DNA of 7,172 nt from Candidatus Eiseniibacteriota bacterium (GCA_005893365.1 VBPB01000205.1:1-7172); one strand, 5' to 3'; positions 1 through 5,665 are shown, numbered from the stretch's first letter. Translations and numbers: made by a program. Notes: a model not told the origin generated them from the sequence alone.

Positions 1-293
1 TCGCTCCTCGGGCCCAAGGTCAGGTCCCCATTCCCGAGGAAGACCGAGACCGTGCTGGAACCGTTGTTCGCCACCACCAAGTCGGGCTTTCCGTCGCCAT
101 TGAGATCACCGACGGCCACGGCAACAGGGGAGCCCCCGGCATCGAACGACAGGAACGGCGCCTGGAAGAGCGGGGGAGAAGCGCCGGCGGGACCCGCGGC
201 CGCGAGCAGGAGGCACAGGGGAATCGCAGCGAGGCCCCCGCCCGACAGCACGGCGGGCGTCATCGACGGCAAGCGGGGTGCGGGCAATCTCAT
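1..293 (-). CDS. Exported FG-GAP/VCBS repeat protein, N-terminal part
   Basis: This is the first 97 codons of a protein cut off by the left window edge. Residues 1-12 are basic and proline-rich, about 13-38 form a hydrophobic segment ending in an alanine-rich PAGAS-like cleavage region, so it should be a secretory signal peptide. Residues 57-91 match one FG-GAP/VCBS unit: a valine/alanine-rich strand, the calcium-binding loop DLNGDGKPDL (63-72), then VVANN and a strand ending in FLGNGD. Such units normally repeat 4-7 times to build a beta-propeller on the cell surface or in a secreted protein, often for adhesion or carbohydrate contact; a specific role cannot be read from one unit. The start at 293 is chosen because a GAGG lies 7 bases upstream. 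A second in-frame ATG at 263 is possible but has no such site. The gene is divergent from the membrane protein at 467. Confidence 0.85.
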   Translation of the reverse strand, partial: MRLPAPRLPSMTPAVLSGGGLAAIPLCLLLAAAGPAGASPPLFQAPFLSFDAGGSPVAVAVGDLNGDGKPDLVVANNGSSTVSVFLGNGDLTLGPRS

Positions 294-344
294 CGCGGTC
301 CTCGCGCCACCGAAGGGCGGCTCCCCCGGTTCGATCCGCCCATG

Positions 345-372
345 AGTCTACACCCGGGGGAGACCAGGGCAA
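345..372 (-). promoter_or_regulatory. Candidate sigma70-type promoter for the FG-GAP gene
   Basis: On the minus strand TTGCCC (372-367) and TAGACT (350-345) are separated by 16 bases. Three of six -35 and four of six -10 bases match the consensus. Transcription would start near 338 and give a leader of about 45 bases. This was found by eye, so chance is a real possibility. Confidence 0.4.
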
Positions 373-430
373 GCGCGAAGGCCCCCTCGGAGGGACGGGT
401 TTTCCGCTGCGGGCCGGCGCGGGCCTGCGC

Positions 431-436
431 TAGGAT
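431..436 (+). promoter_or_regulatory. Possible -10 box for the multi-pass membrane protein gene
   Basis: TAGGAT matches four of six bases of TATAAT and would place the start site near 443, about 24 bases before the ATG at 467 and just upstream of the Shine-Dalgarno site. No recognisable -35 element lies 16-18 bases upstream, so an activator or another sigma factor would be needed if this is real. Confidence 0.25.
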
Positions 437-466
437 GGTGGGTCTCGACCCATGAGGGAGCCATCC

Positions 467-1645
467 ATGTCGACTGACAAGTCGGGCAGCACCGGTCGCC
501 TCGTCCAGCTGTGCGTCGGCTACTTCGCCTTCTACGCCGTCACCGGCGTGCTGGTGAAGTACTTCACCCAGCTGCGCGACCCCAAGATGTCCGACATGGC
601 GTTCCTGTTCAACAACACCATCGGCGGCAGCATCTTCGCGGTCGCGGTGGTAGTGCTGTTCGGCTGGATCAAGCTCAAGTCCAACCAGACGGTGCCCTGG
701 GGCCCGTTCCAGGTGCCCTCCGAGGTCAGGTACATCATCCCCTCGGGCATCTGCACCGCCGTCGTCATCCCGACCACCACGCTCATGTACACACTGCCCA
801 TCTCGGTGCTGGTGGCGATGGTCATCATGCGCGGCAGCATCATCCTGATCAGCCGGCTGGTGGACGAGGTGCAGATCCGGCAGGGGATTCTCAAGAAACG
901 CGTCTTCCACGAGGAGAACGTGGCGGTCATCTTCGCCTTGCTGGCGGTGGCGACCAACGTGGTGCTGCTGCCGCTGGTGGACTTCCTGGCCTCGCGCCAT
1001 ATCCCGGCCGACCAGTGGCTGGGGCTCAAGGCCGGGGCGGCGCGCGGCAGCTTCGAGTTCCTGCACTCGGTGCCGGCGATGACCATCCTGGGCTCGTACA
1101 TCTTCTCCTACTCGATCCGGCTCTACATCATGAACTACTACAAGAACACGCGGGCCAAGGGCGTCGAGCAGGACAACAAGGGCTTCTTCGCCATCGAGCA
1201 GCTGGCGGCCAGCGGCACGATGCTGTCGATCGGGCTGCTGCTCTTCTTCGGCCGCGGCGCGTTCGGCTGGACCGACTTCCGGATCGTGGCCTTCGACGAG
1301 GCCATCCGCCACCCCGACCTGTCCGCCGTGATCTCGGGGATCCCCTACGGCGTGGTCGCCTTCTTCTCGGTGTTCATCTTCATGTTCAAGGGCCGGACCG
1401 CCACCTTCGCCGGCCTGGTGAACCGGCTCACCTCGCTGGTGGCCGGCACGGCGGCCACGCTGTTCCTGTTCTTCGTCTTCCATCAGAAGTTCCCCACCGC
1501 CCAGGACTGGATCTCGCTGCTCTTCATCCTGGTGGCGGTCTACTTCCTGTCCCGCGCCGAGCAGCTCCGGATGGCCGAGCTGAACCGCGCCCCGCAGGCG
1601 ATGCCCCTGGGGGCCTCGGTGCCCGTGGCGGTCCGGCGGCCGTGA
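467..1645 (+). CDS. Ten-segment membrane protein, DMT/EamA-like
   Basis: The product is a 392-residue polytopic inner-membrane protein. Hydrophobic segments sit at roughly 12-34, 44-67, 88-108, 112-133, 150-172, 200-222, 235-260, 283-304, 312-340 and 345-365: ten spans, possibly two five-span halves. That count, the basic tail after the last span (LSRAEQLR) and the second-half pattern (GLVNRLTSLVAGT followed by DWISLLFILVAVYFLSR) resemble the drug/metabolite transporter superfamily, whose members export or exchange small metabolites. It is longer than the usual ~300 residues, with extra hydrophilic loops around 133-150, 173-199 and 261-282. I do not recognise the exact family or substrate. 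The start at 467 is preferred over the in-frame ATG at 452 because GAGGGAG (454-460) lies 6 bases before it. No operon partner is visible. Membrane topology is well supported; the DMT assignment is inference. Confidence 0.85.
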   Translation: MSTDKSGSTGRLVQLCVGYFAFYAVTGVLVKYFTQLRDPKMSDMAFLFNNTIGGSIFAVAVVVLFGWIKLKSNQTVPWGPFQVPSEVRYIIPSGICTAVVIPTTTLMYTLPISVLVAMVIMRGSIILISRLVDEVQIRQGILKKRVFHEENVAVIFALLAVATNVVLLPLVDFLASRHIPADQWLGLKAGAARGSFEFLHSVPAMTILGSYIFSYSIRLYIMNYYKNTRAKGVEQDNKGFFAIEQLAASGTMLSIGLLLFFGRGAFGWTDFRIVAFDEAIRHPDLSAVISGIPYGVVAFFSVFIFMFKGRTATFAGLVNRLTSLVAGTAATLFLFFVFHQKFPTAQDWISLLFILVAVYFLSRAEQLRMAELNRAPQAMPLGASVPVAVRRP

Positions 1646-1646
1646 T

Positions 1647-1661
1647 CGGGGGGTGGCCCCG
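1647..1661 (+). terminator. Weak hairpin just after the membrane protein gene
   Basis: CGGGG (1647-1651) and CCCCG (1657-1661) can form a five-pair stem with a GGTGG loop, starting two bases after the stop codon. An alternative pairing uses the next CCCCG at 1663-1667. No T-run follows, so termination here is a guess. Confidence 0.2.
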
Positions 1662-1848
1662 GCCCCGTCAGAGCCTCCCCTGGAGCGGCGGGAGGGCCGA
1701 TGGAGAGGGAGCGGGGTCCACGCCGGGTGCTCGGAAGCGCCGAGGTGGGAGAGCCGGGATCCGCGCGGATTCCTGGGAAGCGCTGTGGCGGAGGAGTCGC
1801 AACTCATTTCGGTACGATTGGAACGGCTCGCTCGCGTCTTCCGCCGTC

Positions 1849-1905
1849 GGGTCGGACCCGTGGCCGACCCTACACGGCGGCGCGCCGTCGGGGATGCGAC
1901 ATCCC
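1849..1905. repeat. Cluster of three short dyads, first one REP-like
   Basis: Three perfect inverted repeats follow one another. GGGTCGG (1849-1855) pairs with CCGACCC (1864-1870) around an 8-base loop. ACGGCG (1874-1879) pairs with CGCCGT (1883-1888) around GCG. GGGATG (1891-1896) pairs with CATCCC (1900-1905) around CGA. Read on the minus strand, the first dyad begins with the tetranucleotide GTAG directly before and into its stem, which is the layout of REP elements mobilised by RAYT transposases. No other copy lies in this window, so a REP identity is only a suggestion. The hairpins could also be structured remnants of an old terminator. Confidence 0.4.
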
Positions 1906-1912
1906 AATAGCA

Positions 1913-1937
1913 TAATCACATGCCCTGCTTGTGATTA
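1913..1937. promoter_or_regulatory. AT-rich inverted repeat, candidate operator
   Basis: TAATCACA (1913-1920) and TGTGATTA (1930-1937) are exact inverse complements separated by 9 bases, in one of the few AT-rich patches of the window. The centre, 1925, is about 71 bases upstream of the predicted start site of the barrel gene promoter, a usual place for an activator dimer of the class I type. The half-sites resemble the TGTGA/TCACA words of Crp/Fnr-family sites but in the opposite arrangement, so no regulator is named. It could also act as a small RNA hairpin. Confidence 0.4.
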
Positions 1938-1960
1938 AAGCGGCGCCAGCCGGGGGGAGA

Positions 1961-1989
1961 TTGACAGGCGTTCCTGCCGCCAGTAGGGT
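1961..1989 (+). promoter_or_regulatory. Sigma70-type promoter for the first barrel gene
   Basis: A perfect -35 element TTGACA (1961-1966) is followed after exactly 17 bases by TAGGGT (1984-1989), which keeps the T, A and final T of the -10 consensus. Transcription would begin near 1996 and give a leader of about 112 bases. This is the best promoter match in the window. Confidence 0.6.
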
Positions 1990-2107
1990 GCCCGGCGCGT
2001 CTGGATGGGGGCTGGGCCGGTCCGCGGCCACGCTCCCCAGATGTTCGGCTCCCGCGTTCAGCGCGGAGCACGAGCGTTGGAGTCAACCCCCACAAGGAGG
2101 CAACCCG

Positions 2108-2701
2108 ATGTTCCGGAAGAGCACACTGCTGGTCGCTGCGCTCGCTCTGTTGCTCGTTGCTCCCCAGGCCCATGCCGCTGCGAAGGGTGATGTGAGCATC
2201 GGCGTCGGCGGCGGAGCCCTCATCCCCCTCAGCGAGTTCAAGGACTCCTCCAAGCTCGGCTTCCTGGGTGGGCTGGACGTGGACTACATGGTGACCGAGG
2301 CGGTCTCTGTCGGTGTGGATGGCATGTACTCCAAGAACAACCTCAAGGACGACGTCGCGACCGCGCTCGGGATCGACAAGGGCTCCTCGACCTTCTTCAC
2401 GGGCGGCGGGCACCTGAAGTACATGTTCCCGATGGCCAGCGAGTCGAAGATCATGCCGTACGTCACCGCTGGCGGCGGGGTGTATCACATCAAGGCCGAA
2501 GCGACGGCCAGTGGCGTCACGGCGAGCGCCAGCGAGAACAAGTTCGGTGGCCACGGCGGCGCGGGCGTCAGCTTCAAGGCCGGCAGCTCGCTCAATGTCG
2601 ACGTCCAGGGTCTGTTCCACGTCGTGAGCACCACGGGTACCTCCACCAAGTTCGTCACCTTCCGCGGTGGTGTGAGCTTCCCGCTGTCGTCGGGCAAGTA
2701 G
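2108..2701 (+). CDS. Small outer-membrane beta-barrel protein (OmpA/OmpW-like)
   Basis: The 197-residue product has a classic signal peptide: MFRKS, a leucine/alanine core, and AHA before mature AAKGD, with cleavage near residue 23. The mature ~174 residues show alternating polar/hydrophobic strands with glycine and aromatic residues, such as VSIGVGGGALIPL near its start, FFTGGGHLKYMF and PYVTAGGGVYHI in the middle, and a closing strand FRGGVSFPL. This fits an eight-strand outer-membrane barrel of the beta-barrel domain family (PF13505-like). Strand 2-3 and 5-6 loops are rich in serine, alanine and lysine. AAGGAGG (2094-2100) lies 7 bases before the ATG, an almost ideal ribosome site that suggests high expression. 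An in-frame extension upstream to 1931 is rejected because it would bury the promoter and signal peptide. Such barrels stabilise the outer membrane or pass small molecules; the specific role is unknown. Confidence 0.9.
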   Translation: MFRKSTLLVAALALLLVAPQAHAAAKGDVSIGVGGGALIPLSEFKDSSKLGFLGGLDVDYMVTEAVSVGVDGMYSKNNLKDDVATALGIDKGSSTFFTGGGHLKYMFPMASESKIMPYVTAGGGVYHIKAEATASGVTASASENKFGGHGGAGVSFKAGSSLNVDVQGLFHVVSTTGTSTKFVTFRGGVSFPLSSGK

Positions 2702-2723
2702 TCGTAACGCTTCGGTCGTAACG
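2701..2723 (+). repeat. Tandem 9-base direct repeat after the barrel stop codon
   Basis: GTCGTAACG occurs at 2701-2709 and 2715-2723, overlapping the last base of the stop codon. The second copy extends to a near-palindrome GTCGTAACGAC (2715-2725). Function unknown; it could be chance. Confidence 0.4.
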
Positions 2724-2727
2724 ACTC

Positions 2728-2757
2728 GGACCCGGTCGGGTTTCCCCGGCCGGGTCC
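2728..2757. terminator. Strong hairpin between convergent genes, bidirectional terminator
   Basis: A 13-base arm (2728-2740, beginning GGACCCGG) pairs with 2745-2757 (ending CCGGGTCC) with a single T-G wobble and a TTTC loop. It lies 26 bases after the plus-strand barrel gene and 88 bases past the stop of the minus-strand barrel gene, so it can serve both. T-runs on either side are poor (CTTGCATT on plus). A close relative is at 4898-4930. Confidence 0.65.
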
Positions 2758-2845
2758 TTGCATTGGGGCTCGGGCGTCCGTGGCGGCCGTCTCCCGGCCG
2801 ACGCTGATGCCGGTCGCGCGGCCCCTCCCCGGCCCGCGTCCCGAG

Positions 2846-3403
2846 CTACGGGACCCAGACGTCCACGCCCAGCTTGATCCCGAAGCAGTTGGCGCCGTCG
2901 CTCAGCCGCAGCCGGTCGTAACGGATCTCGGCCCGGAACGCCCCGTGGTCGCCGCCGATCTTGCGCCGGACGCCGAAGCCACCTCCGAGCAGCGCCTCGG
3001 TGTCGCTGCCGCCGCCACCCCCGATCCGGGCGAAGCCGATCCCGCCGGTCACGAACGGCGTGGTGTCGAGTCCGGACGAGAAGTTGTACTGGCCGTTGAA
3101 CGTGGTGATGAGCGAGTGGATGGTCTCGTTGCTGCCGCTCACGACGTTGAGGCCGGTATCCAGGTAGACGTCGTACTCCCCGCTCGGGACGATGAACCCG
3201 ATGCGCATCCCGGGCTGGACGCTGCCGAGGAACAGGCCCCCGCCATTCGGCACCCCGAAGGTGGTCACCGACTCGCCCCCCGAGCTGATCACGCCGAGCC
3301 CGAAGTTCGAGCCCAGCGTCCAGGTGCCGGCCGCTTGGGCCGTGGTGGCCTGGAGGGTTGCAGCCATGAGCAGTACCGGCAGGACGACCTTCATGCTCCT
3401 CAT
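2846..3403 (-). CDS. Small outer-membrane beta-barrel protein, second
   Basis: The 185-residue product has a signal peptide (MRSMK, then VVLPVLLMAATLQ, cleavage after TAQA near residue 24). The mature ~161 residues are glycine-rich with alternating strands: LGSNFGLGVISSG, MRIGFIVPSGEYDVYLDTGLNVV, TPFVTGGIGFARIGGGGG, AFRAEIRYDRLRL and the closing FGIKLGVDVWVP. This pattern, with the RAEIRYD-type penultimate strand, is typical of small outer-membrane barrels of the OmpA/opacity type. Sequence similarity to the neighbouring barrel at 2108 is not obvious, so it is not a recent duplicate. The start at 3403 is chosen because GGGGAGG lies 5 bases upstream. A second ATG at 3394 is also usable; the open extension to 3541 lacks a ribosome site and would precede the signal peptide. 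It is convergent with the first barrel gene and lies downstream of glutaryl-CoA dehydrogenase with a 169-base gap. Substrate or partner unknown. Confidence 0.87.
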   Translation of the reverse strand: MRSMKVVLPVLLMAATLQATTAQAAGTWTLGSNFGLGVISSGGESVTTFGVPNGGGLFLGSVQPGMRIGFIVPSGEYDVYLDTGLNVVSGSNETIHSLITTFNGQYNFSSGLDTTPFVTGGIGFARIGGGGGSDTEALLGGGFGVRRKIGGDHGAFRAEIRYDRLRLSDGANCFGIKLGVDVWVP

Positions 3404-3472
3404 GCGGACCTCCCCGTTCGAATCCGGGATGAAGCGCGGCGACCGTGGCATCTCCACGATCTGCCCCGGCCG

Positions 3473-3501
3473 AGGGGAACAGGCCGGGCCGCGGCCGTCA
3501 A
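3473..3501 (-). promoter_or_regulatory. Weak promoter candidate for the second barrel gene
   Basis: TTGACG (3501-3496, minus strand) matches five of six -35 bases, but the hexamer 17 bases downstream is TCCCCT, keeping only the first and last -10 bases. Either an activator assists, or the gene is read through from glutaryl-CoA dehydrogenase. Confidence 0.2.
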
Positions 3502-3510
3502 TCGGGAATC

Positions 3511-3554
3511 GCGGGATGCGCCGCGAGCCCGCGTCCCGCATGGGGGCGCGGCGC
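3511..3554 (-). terminator. Hairpin(s) after glutaryl-CoA dehydrogenase, possible terminator
   Basis: Two overlapping stems are possible. Bases 3511-3520 pair with 3530-3539 (GCGGGA with TCCCGC, then one mismatch or wobble, then three more pairs) around a 9-base loop. Alternatively GCGCCGCG (3518-3525) pairs with CGCGGCGC (3547-3554). They share 3518-3520 and exclude each other. They lie 19-62 bases past the dehydrogenase stop codon. There is no T-run, so intrinsic termination is uncertain. Confidence 0.35.
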
Positions 3555-3572
3555 GGAGGCGACGCGGTCGGG

Positions 3573-4760
3573 CTAGCGGTAGGCGGCGATCCCGGTGACC
3601 GCTTCGCCCAGCACCAGCGTGTGGATGTTGTGCGTGCCCTCGTAGGTCTTGACCGACTCCAGGTTGCACATGTGGCGCATCACCGGATACTCGGCGGTGA
3701 TGCCGCTGGCGCCCAGGACGTCGCGGGCCTGCCGGGCGATGTCGAGCGCGATCTCGCAGTTGTTGCGCTTGGCGAGTGAGATCTGCTCGGGCTTGACCGT
3801 GCCGCGCTCCTTCATGCGCCCCAACTGGACGCACAGGAGCTGGGCCTTGGTGATCTCGGTCAGCATCACGGCCAGCCGCTCCTGGACCAGCTGGAATCCG
3901 CCGATCGGCCGGTCGAACTGGACTCGGGCCTTGCTGTGGTCGACCGCCGCGTGGAAGCAGGCCATGGCCGCCCCGACCACGCCGAAGGCGATGCCGAAGC
4001 GGGCCTGCGAGAGGCAGCCGAGCGGCCCCTTGAGCCCGGCGCCCCCCGGCAGCAGGTTGGCCTCGGGCACATGCACGTCCTGGAGGATCAGCTCGCTCGT
4101 GACCGAGGCCCGCAGCGAGTGCTTGCGCTTCTGCTCCGGGGCCGAGAAGCCCTTGGTGCCCTTCTCGACCAGGAAGCCGCGGATCTCCTCCTTGCCGGAC
4201 TCCTCGTTCTTGAGCTTGGCCCACACCACGGCGAGATGGGCGACGGTGCCGTTGGTGATCCACATCTTGGCGCCGTTGAGCACGTACTCGCCGCCGCGTT
4301 TGACCGCGCGCGTGATCATGCCGCTCGGGTTCGAGCCGAAGTCGGGCTCGGTGAGCCCGAAGCAGCCGATGACCTCGCCGGTCGCCATGCGGGGCAGCCA
4401 CTTGATCCGCTGCTCCTCGGAGCCGTAGGCGAAGATCGGCCACATGACCAGCGAGCCCTGGACCGAGGCGAACGAGCGCAGCCCGGAGTCGCCGCGCTCC
4501 AGCTCCTGCATGGCGAGCCCGTAGGCGGTGGGATTGACGCCGGCGCAGCCGTATTTCTCGGGCAAAGTCGCGCCGAGGAGGCCCATGCTGGCGACTTCGG
4601 GGATGACCTCGGCGGGAAAGTAGGCCTCCTCGTAGGCTCGCTCCACCAGCGGCAGATAACGATCCTCCACCCAGCCGCGCACGTGGTCGCGGATCTGCCG
4701 TTCCTCCTCGCTGAGCAGCGAGTCGATCTCGTAGAAATCCACGCCGGCGAAGCGGGACAT
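3573..4760 (-). CDS. gcdH: Glutaryl-CoA dehydrogenase (acyl-CoA dehydrogenase family)
   Basis: This FAD flavoprotein oxidises glutaryl-CoA and decarboxylates the glutaconyl intermediate to crotonyl-CoA and CO2, passing electrons to electron-transfer flavoprotein. It serves lysine, tryptophan and some aromatic-acid breakdown in the cytoplasm. The 395 residues match the family length. Helical N-domain: ~10-125; FAD/substrate segment GCFGLTEPDFGSNPSG (132-147) and WITNG (167-171) in the beta-domain; C-terminal helical domain from ~235. The family-specific stretch KRNNCEIALDIARQARDVLG (331-350) and KTYEGTHNIHTLVLGEAVTG (371-390) is nearly that of mammalian GCDH. Glu374 is the predicted catalytic base; Glu88, Arg95 and Ser96 correspond to the human residues Glu87, Arg94 and Ser95 that hold the distal carboxylate. 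Start 4760 has AAGGAG 5 bases upstream; an upstream in-frame ATG at 4868 would add 36 unlikely residues. No CoA-transferase or ETF gene is adjacent, so it appears to stand alone. Confidence 0.95.
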   Translation of the reverse strand: MSRFAGVDFYEIDSLLSEEERQIRDHVRGWVEDRYLPLVERAYEEAYFPAEVIPEVASMGLLGATLPEKYGCAGVNPTAYGLAMQELERGDSGLRSFASVQGSLVMWPIFAYGSEEQRIKWLPRMATGEVIGCFGLTEPDFGSNPSGMITRAVKRGGEYVLNGAKMWITNGTVAHLAVVWAKLKNEESGKEEIRGFLVEKGTKGFSAPEQKRKHSLRASVTSELILQDVHVPEANLLPGGAGLKGPLGCLSQARFGIAFGVVGAAMACFHAAVDHSKARVQFDRPIGGFQLVQERLAVMLTEITKAQLLCVQLGRMKERGTVKPEQISLAKRNNCEIALDIARQARDVLGASGITAEYPVMRHMCNLESVKTYEGTHNIHTLVLGEAVTGIAAYR

Positions 4761-4808
4761 GCGGACTCCTTCCGATGCTGCGTGCGTCAGTACGGGGGGA
4801 TGGCGCGC

Positions 4809-4837
4809 AGCATAAAGGAGACCCATCACCGCGACAA
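4809..4837 (-). promoter_or_regulatory. Sigma70-type promoter for glutaryl-CoA dehydrogenase
   Basis: On the minus strand TTGTCG (4837-4832) and TATGCT (4814-4809) are 17 bases apart, each matching four of six consensus bases. Transcription would start near 4802, about 42 bases before the ATG. It lies inside the rejected N-terminal extension, which supports the shorter start. Confidence 0.5.
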
Positions 4838-4884
4838 TGAAGGCGGCGCAGGTATTCGTGACCTCCACGCACTGCCAGCCCTGG

Positions 4885-4899
4885 CGTTCCAGTGGAACG
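4885..4899. promoter_or_regulatory. 15-base palindrome upstream of glutaryl-CoA dehydrogenase
   Basis: CGTTCCA (4885-4891) and TGGAACG (4893-4899) form a perfect dyad around one base, centred about 90 bases upstream of the predicted dehydrogenase start site. A smaller dyad, GCCAG/CTGGC, sits beside it at 4874-4885. It could be an operator for a dimeric regulator. A perfect 7-base dyad is not rare in 7 kb, and it overlaps the edge of the hairpin at 4898. Confidence 0.25.
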
Positions 4900-4930
4900 A
4901 CCCGGTCAGGGGTTTACCCCGGCCGGGTCG
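4898..4930 (-). terminator. Hairpin after the PorT-like gene, near-copy of the one at 2728
   Basis: On the plus strand CGACCCGG (4898-4905) pairs with CCGGGTCG (4923-4930); an inner GGGG/CCCC stem follows after a small internal loop, closing on a TTTA loop. It lies 34 bases past the stop codon of the minus-strand gene at 4964, so it is a likely terminator for it, again without a good T-run. Almost all bases match the hairpin at 2728-2757 in the same orientation. Confidence 0.55.
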
Positions 4931-4963
4931 CGTGGATGAGAATCGGGATTCGGCCTCGACGAA

Positions 4964-5665
4964 TCAGCGCTCCGTGGACCATCCCGCCATGATCGAGAAG
5001 TCTCGGGGCTTGAGGTCGAGGCCTTGATTGTCTTCGACCAGATTGGTGAATCCCGCCTGGAAGCGCGCCTGCAGCAGGATGCTGGAGCTGGAGGCCGCCT
5101 TGATCTTGATGCCGGCCCCCACGAGCCCGCCGAATGCCGCGCTCTTGATGGTGCCGCTAGGGAAGTCCTGCGTATCCGACTGTCCCAACGCCTGGGTTGT
5201 GGCCTTGGCGGAGGCCTTCAAGGCGAACACGGGACCGGCCACGAACAAAGGCTGAACCGATCCGGACACCGCTGGAGTCCACTCCAGCAGGACGGGCATC
5301 TCGACATAGTTGAGTTTCAACGTCTCGGTCGCGCTCACGCCAGAGCCGCTGACCTCCCTCAGGTCGTACTTGACCCCACGCGTCGCGTACCTGAGCTCCA
5401 CCGCGCCCCCAATCACATCCGAGCGGCCGTACCTCATCCCGCCGCCGACGTCCATGCCCATCCGCGACTTCTTGGTCGACTGCCAGGAACCACCGGCCTG
5501 AATGTCGAGCTCCGCGGCAAATGCATTGCCGAGGAGTTCCGCGTCGCCCCCGAGGTTGGCCAGCGCAACGCCGCCGAGCAGGTAGAACTCGGGTCCCGCG
5601 GCCAACGCCGGAGCCGCGAGGCTCAAGAGAACGAGTACGACTCCCACAACCGGACCGATTCTCAT
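4964..5665 (-). CDS. PorT-like outer-membrane beta-barrel protein
   Basis: The 233-residue product has a signal peptide (MRIG, hydrophobic VVGVVLVLLSLAAP, cleavage after ALA near residue 22). The mature ~211 residues follow the plan of the outer-membrane beta-barrel family often called PorT-like (PF13568): an opening strand with FYLLGGVALANL, a strand GAVELRYATRGVKYDL, the family-typical block LNYVEMPVLLEWTP followed by VQPLFVAGPVFALKASAK, then GLVGAGIKIKA, LLQARFQAGFTNLVED and a closing LKPRDFSIMAGW. These blocks fit so well that the family call is firm. PorT itself belongs to Bacteroidetes type IX secretion, but most relatives are barrels of unknown role, and no other type IX gene is here. 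The start at 5665 has GGAGG 8 bases upstream; the open frame continuing to 6328 runs antisense to the transferase gene and is not coding. Divergent from the transferase gene at 5937. Confidence 0.9.
   Translation of the reverse strand: MRIGPVVGVVLVLLSLAAPALAAGPEFYLLGGVALANLGGDAELLGNAFAAELDIQAGGSWQSTKKSRMGMDVGGGMRYGRSDVIGGAVELRYATRGVKYDLREVSGSGVSATETLKLNYVEMPVLLEWTPAVSGSVQPLFVAGPVFALKASAKATTQALGQSDTQDFPSGTIKSAAFGGLVGAGIKIKAASSSSILLQARFQAGFTNLVEDNQGLDLKPRDFSIMAGWSTER

Larger units (their letters stand above)
1646..2107. other. 462-base gene-free region upstream of the first barrel gene
   Basis: No convincing gene lies here. The short open frames have arginine/proline-rich, low-complexity translations and no Shine-Dalgarno site. 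The region holds a weak hairpin after the preceding gene, a dyad cluster at 1849-1905, an AT-rich inverted repeat at 1913-1937, a sigma70-type promoter at 1961-1989 and a leader of about 112 bases before the barrel gene. The part from about 1670 to 1840 shows nothing I can assign. Confidence 0.6.

Noticed and set aside
290..1807. 505-residue open frame on the minus strand across the membrane protein gene
   Set aside because: It is antisense to a well-supported membrane protein, its translation is a low-complexity mix of Arg, His, Gly, Asp and Gln, and it has no domain. High GC at third positions keeps such frames open.
511..1938. 475-residue plus-strand open frame overlapping the membrane protein gene
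   Set aside because: It is another reading frame of the same gene, rich in Arg, Gly, Ala and His, with no Shine-Dalgarno site or recognisable motif.
3404..3541. N-terminal extension of the second barrel protein
   Set aside because: It would put 46 arginine/proline-rich residues in front of a normal signal peptide; the start at 3403 has GGGGAGG at the right distance.
2780..3598. 272-residue plus-strand open frame over the second barrel gene
   Set aside because: Antisense shadow with biased composition; the minus-strand frame has a signal peptide, ribosome site and barrel pattern.
4761..4868. 36-codon N-terminal extension of glutaryl-CoA dehydrogenase
   Set aside because: It contains a hydrophobic stretch not found in the family, covers a promoter-like sequence, and the ATG at 4760 has a strong ribosome site and gives the family length.
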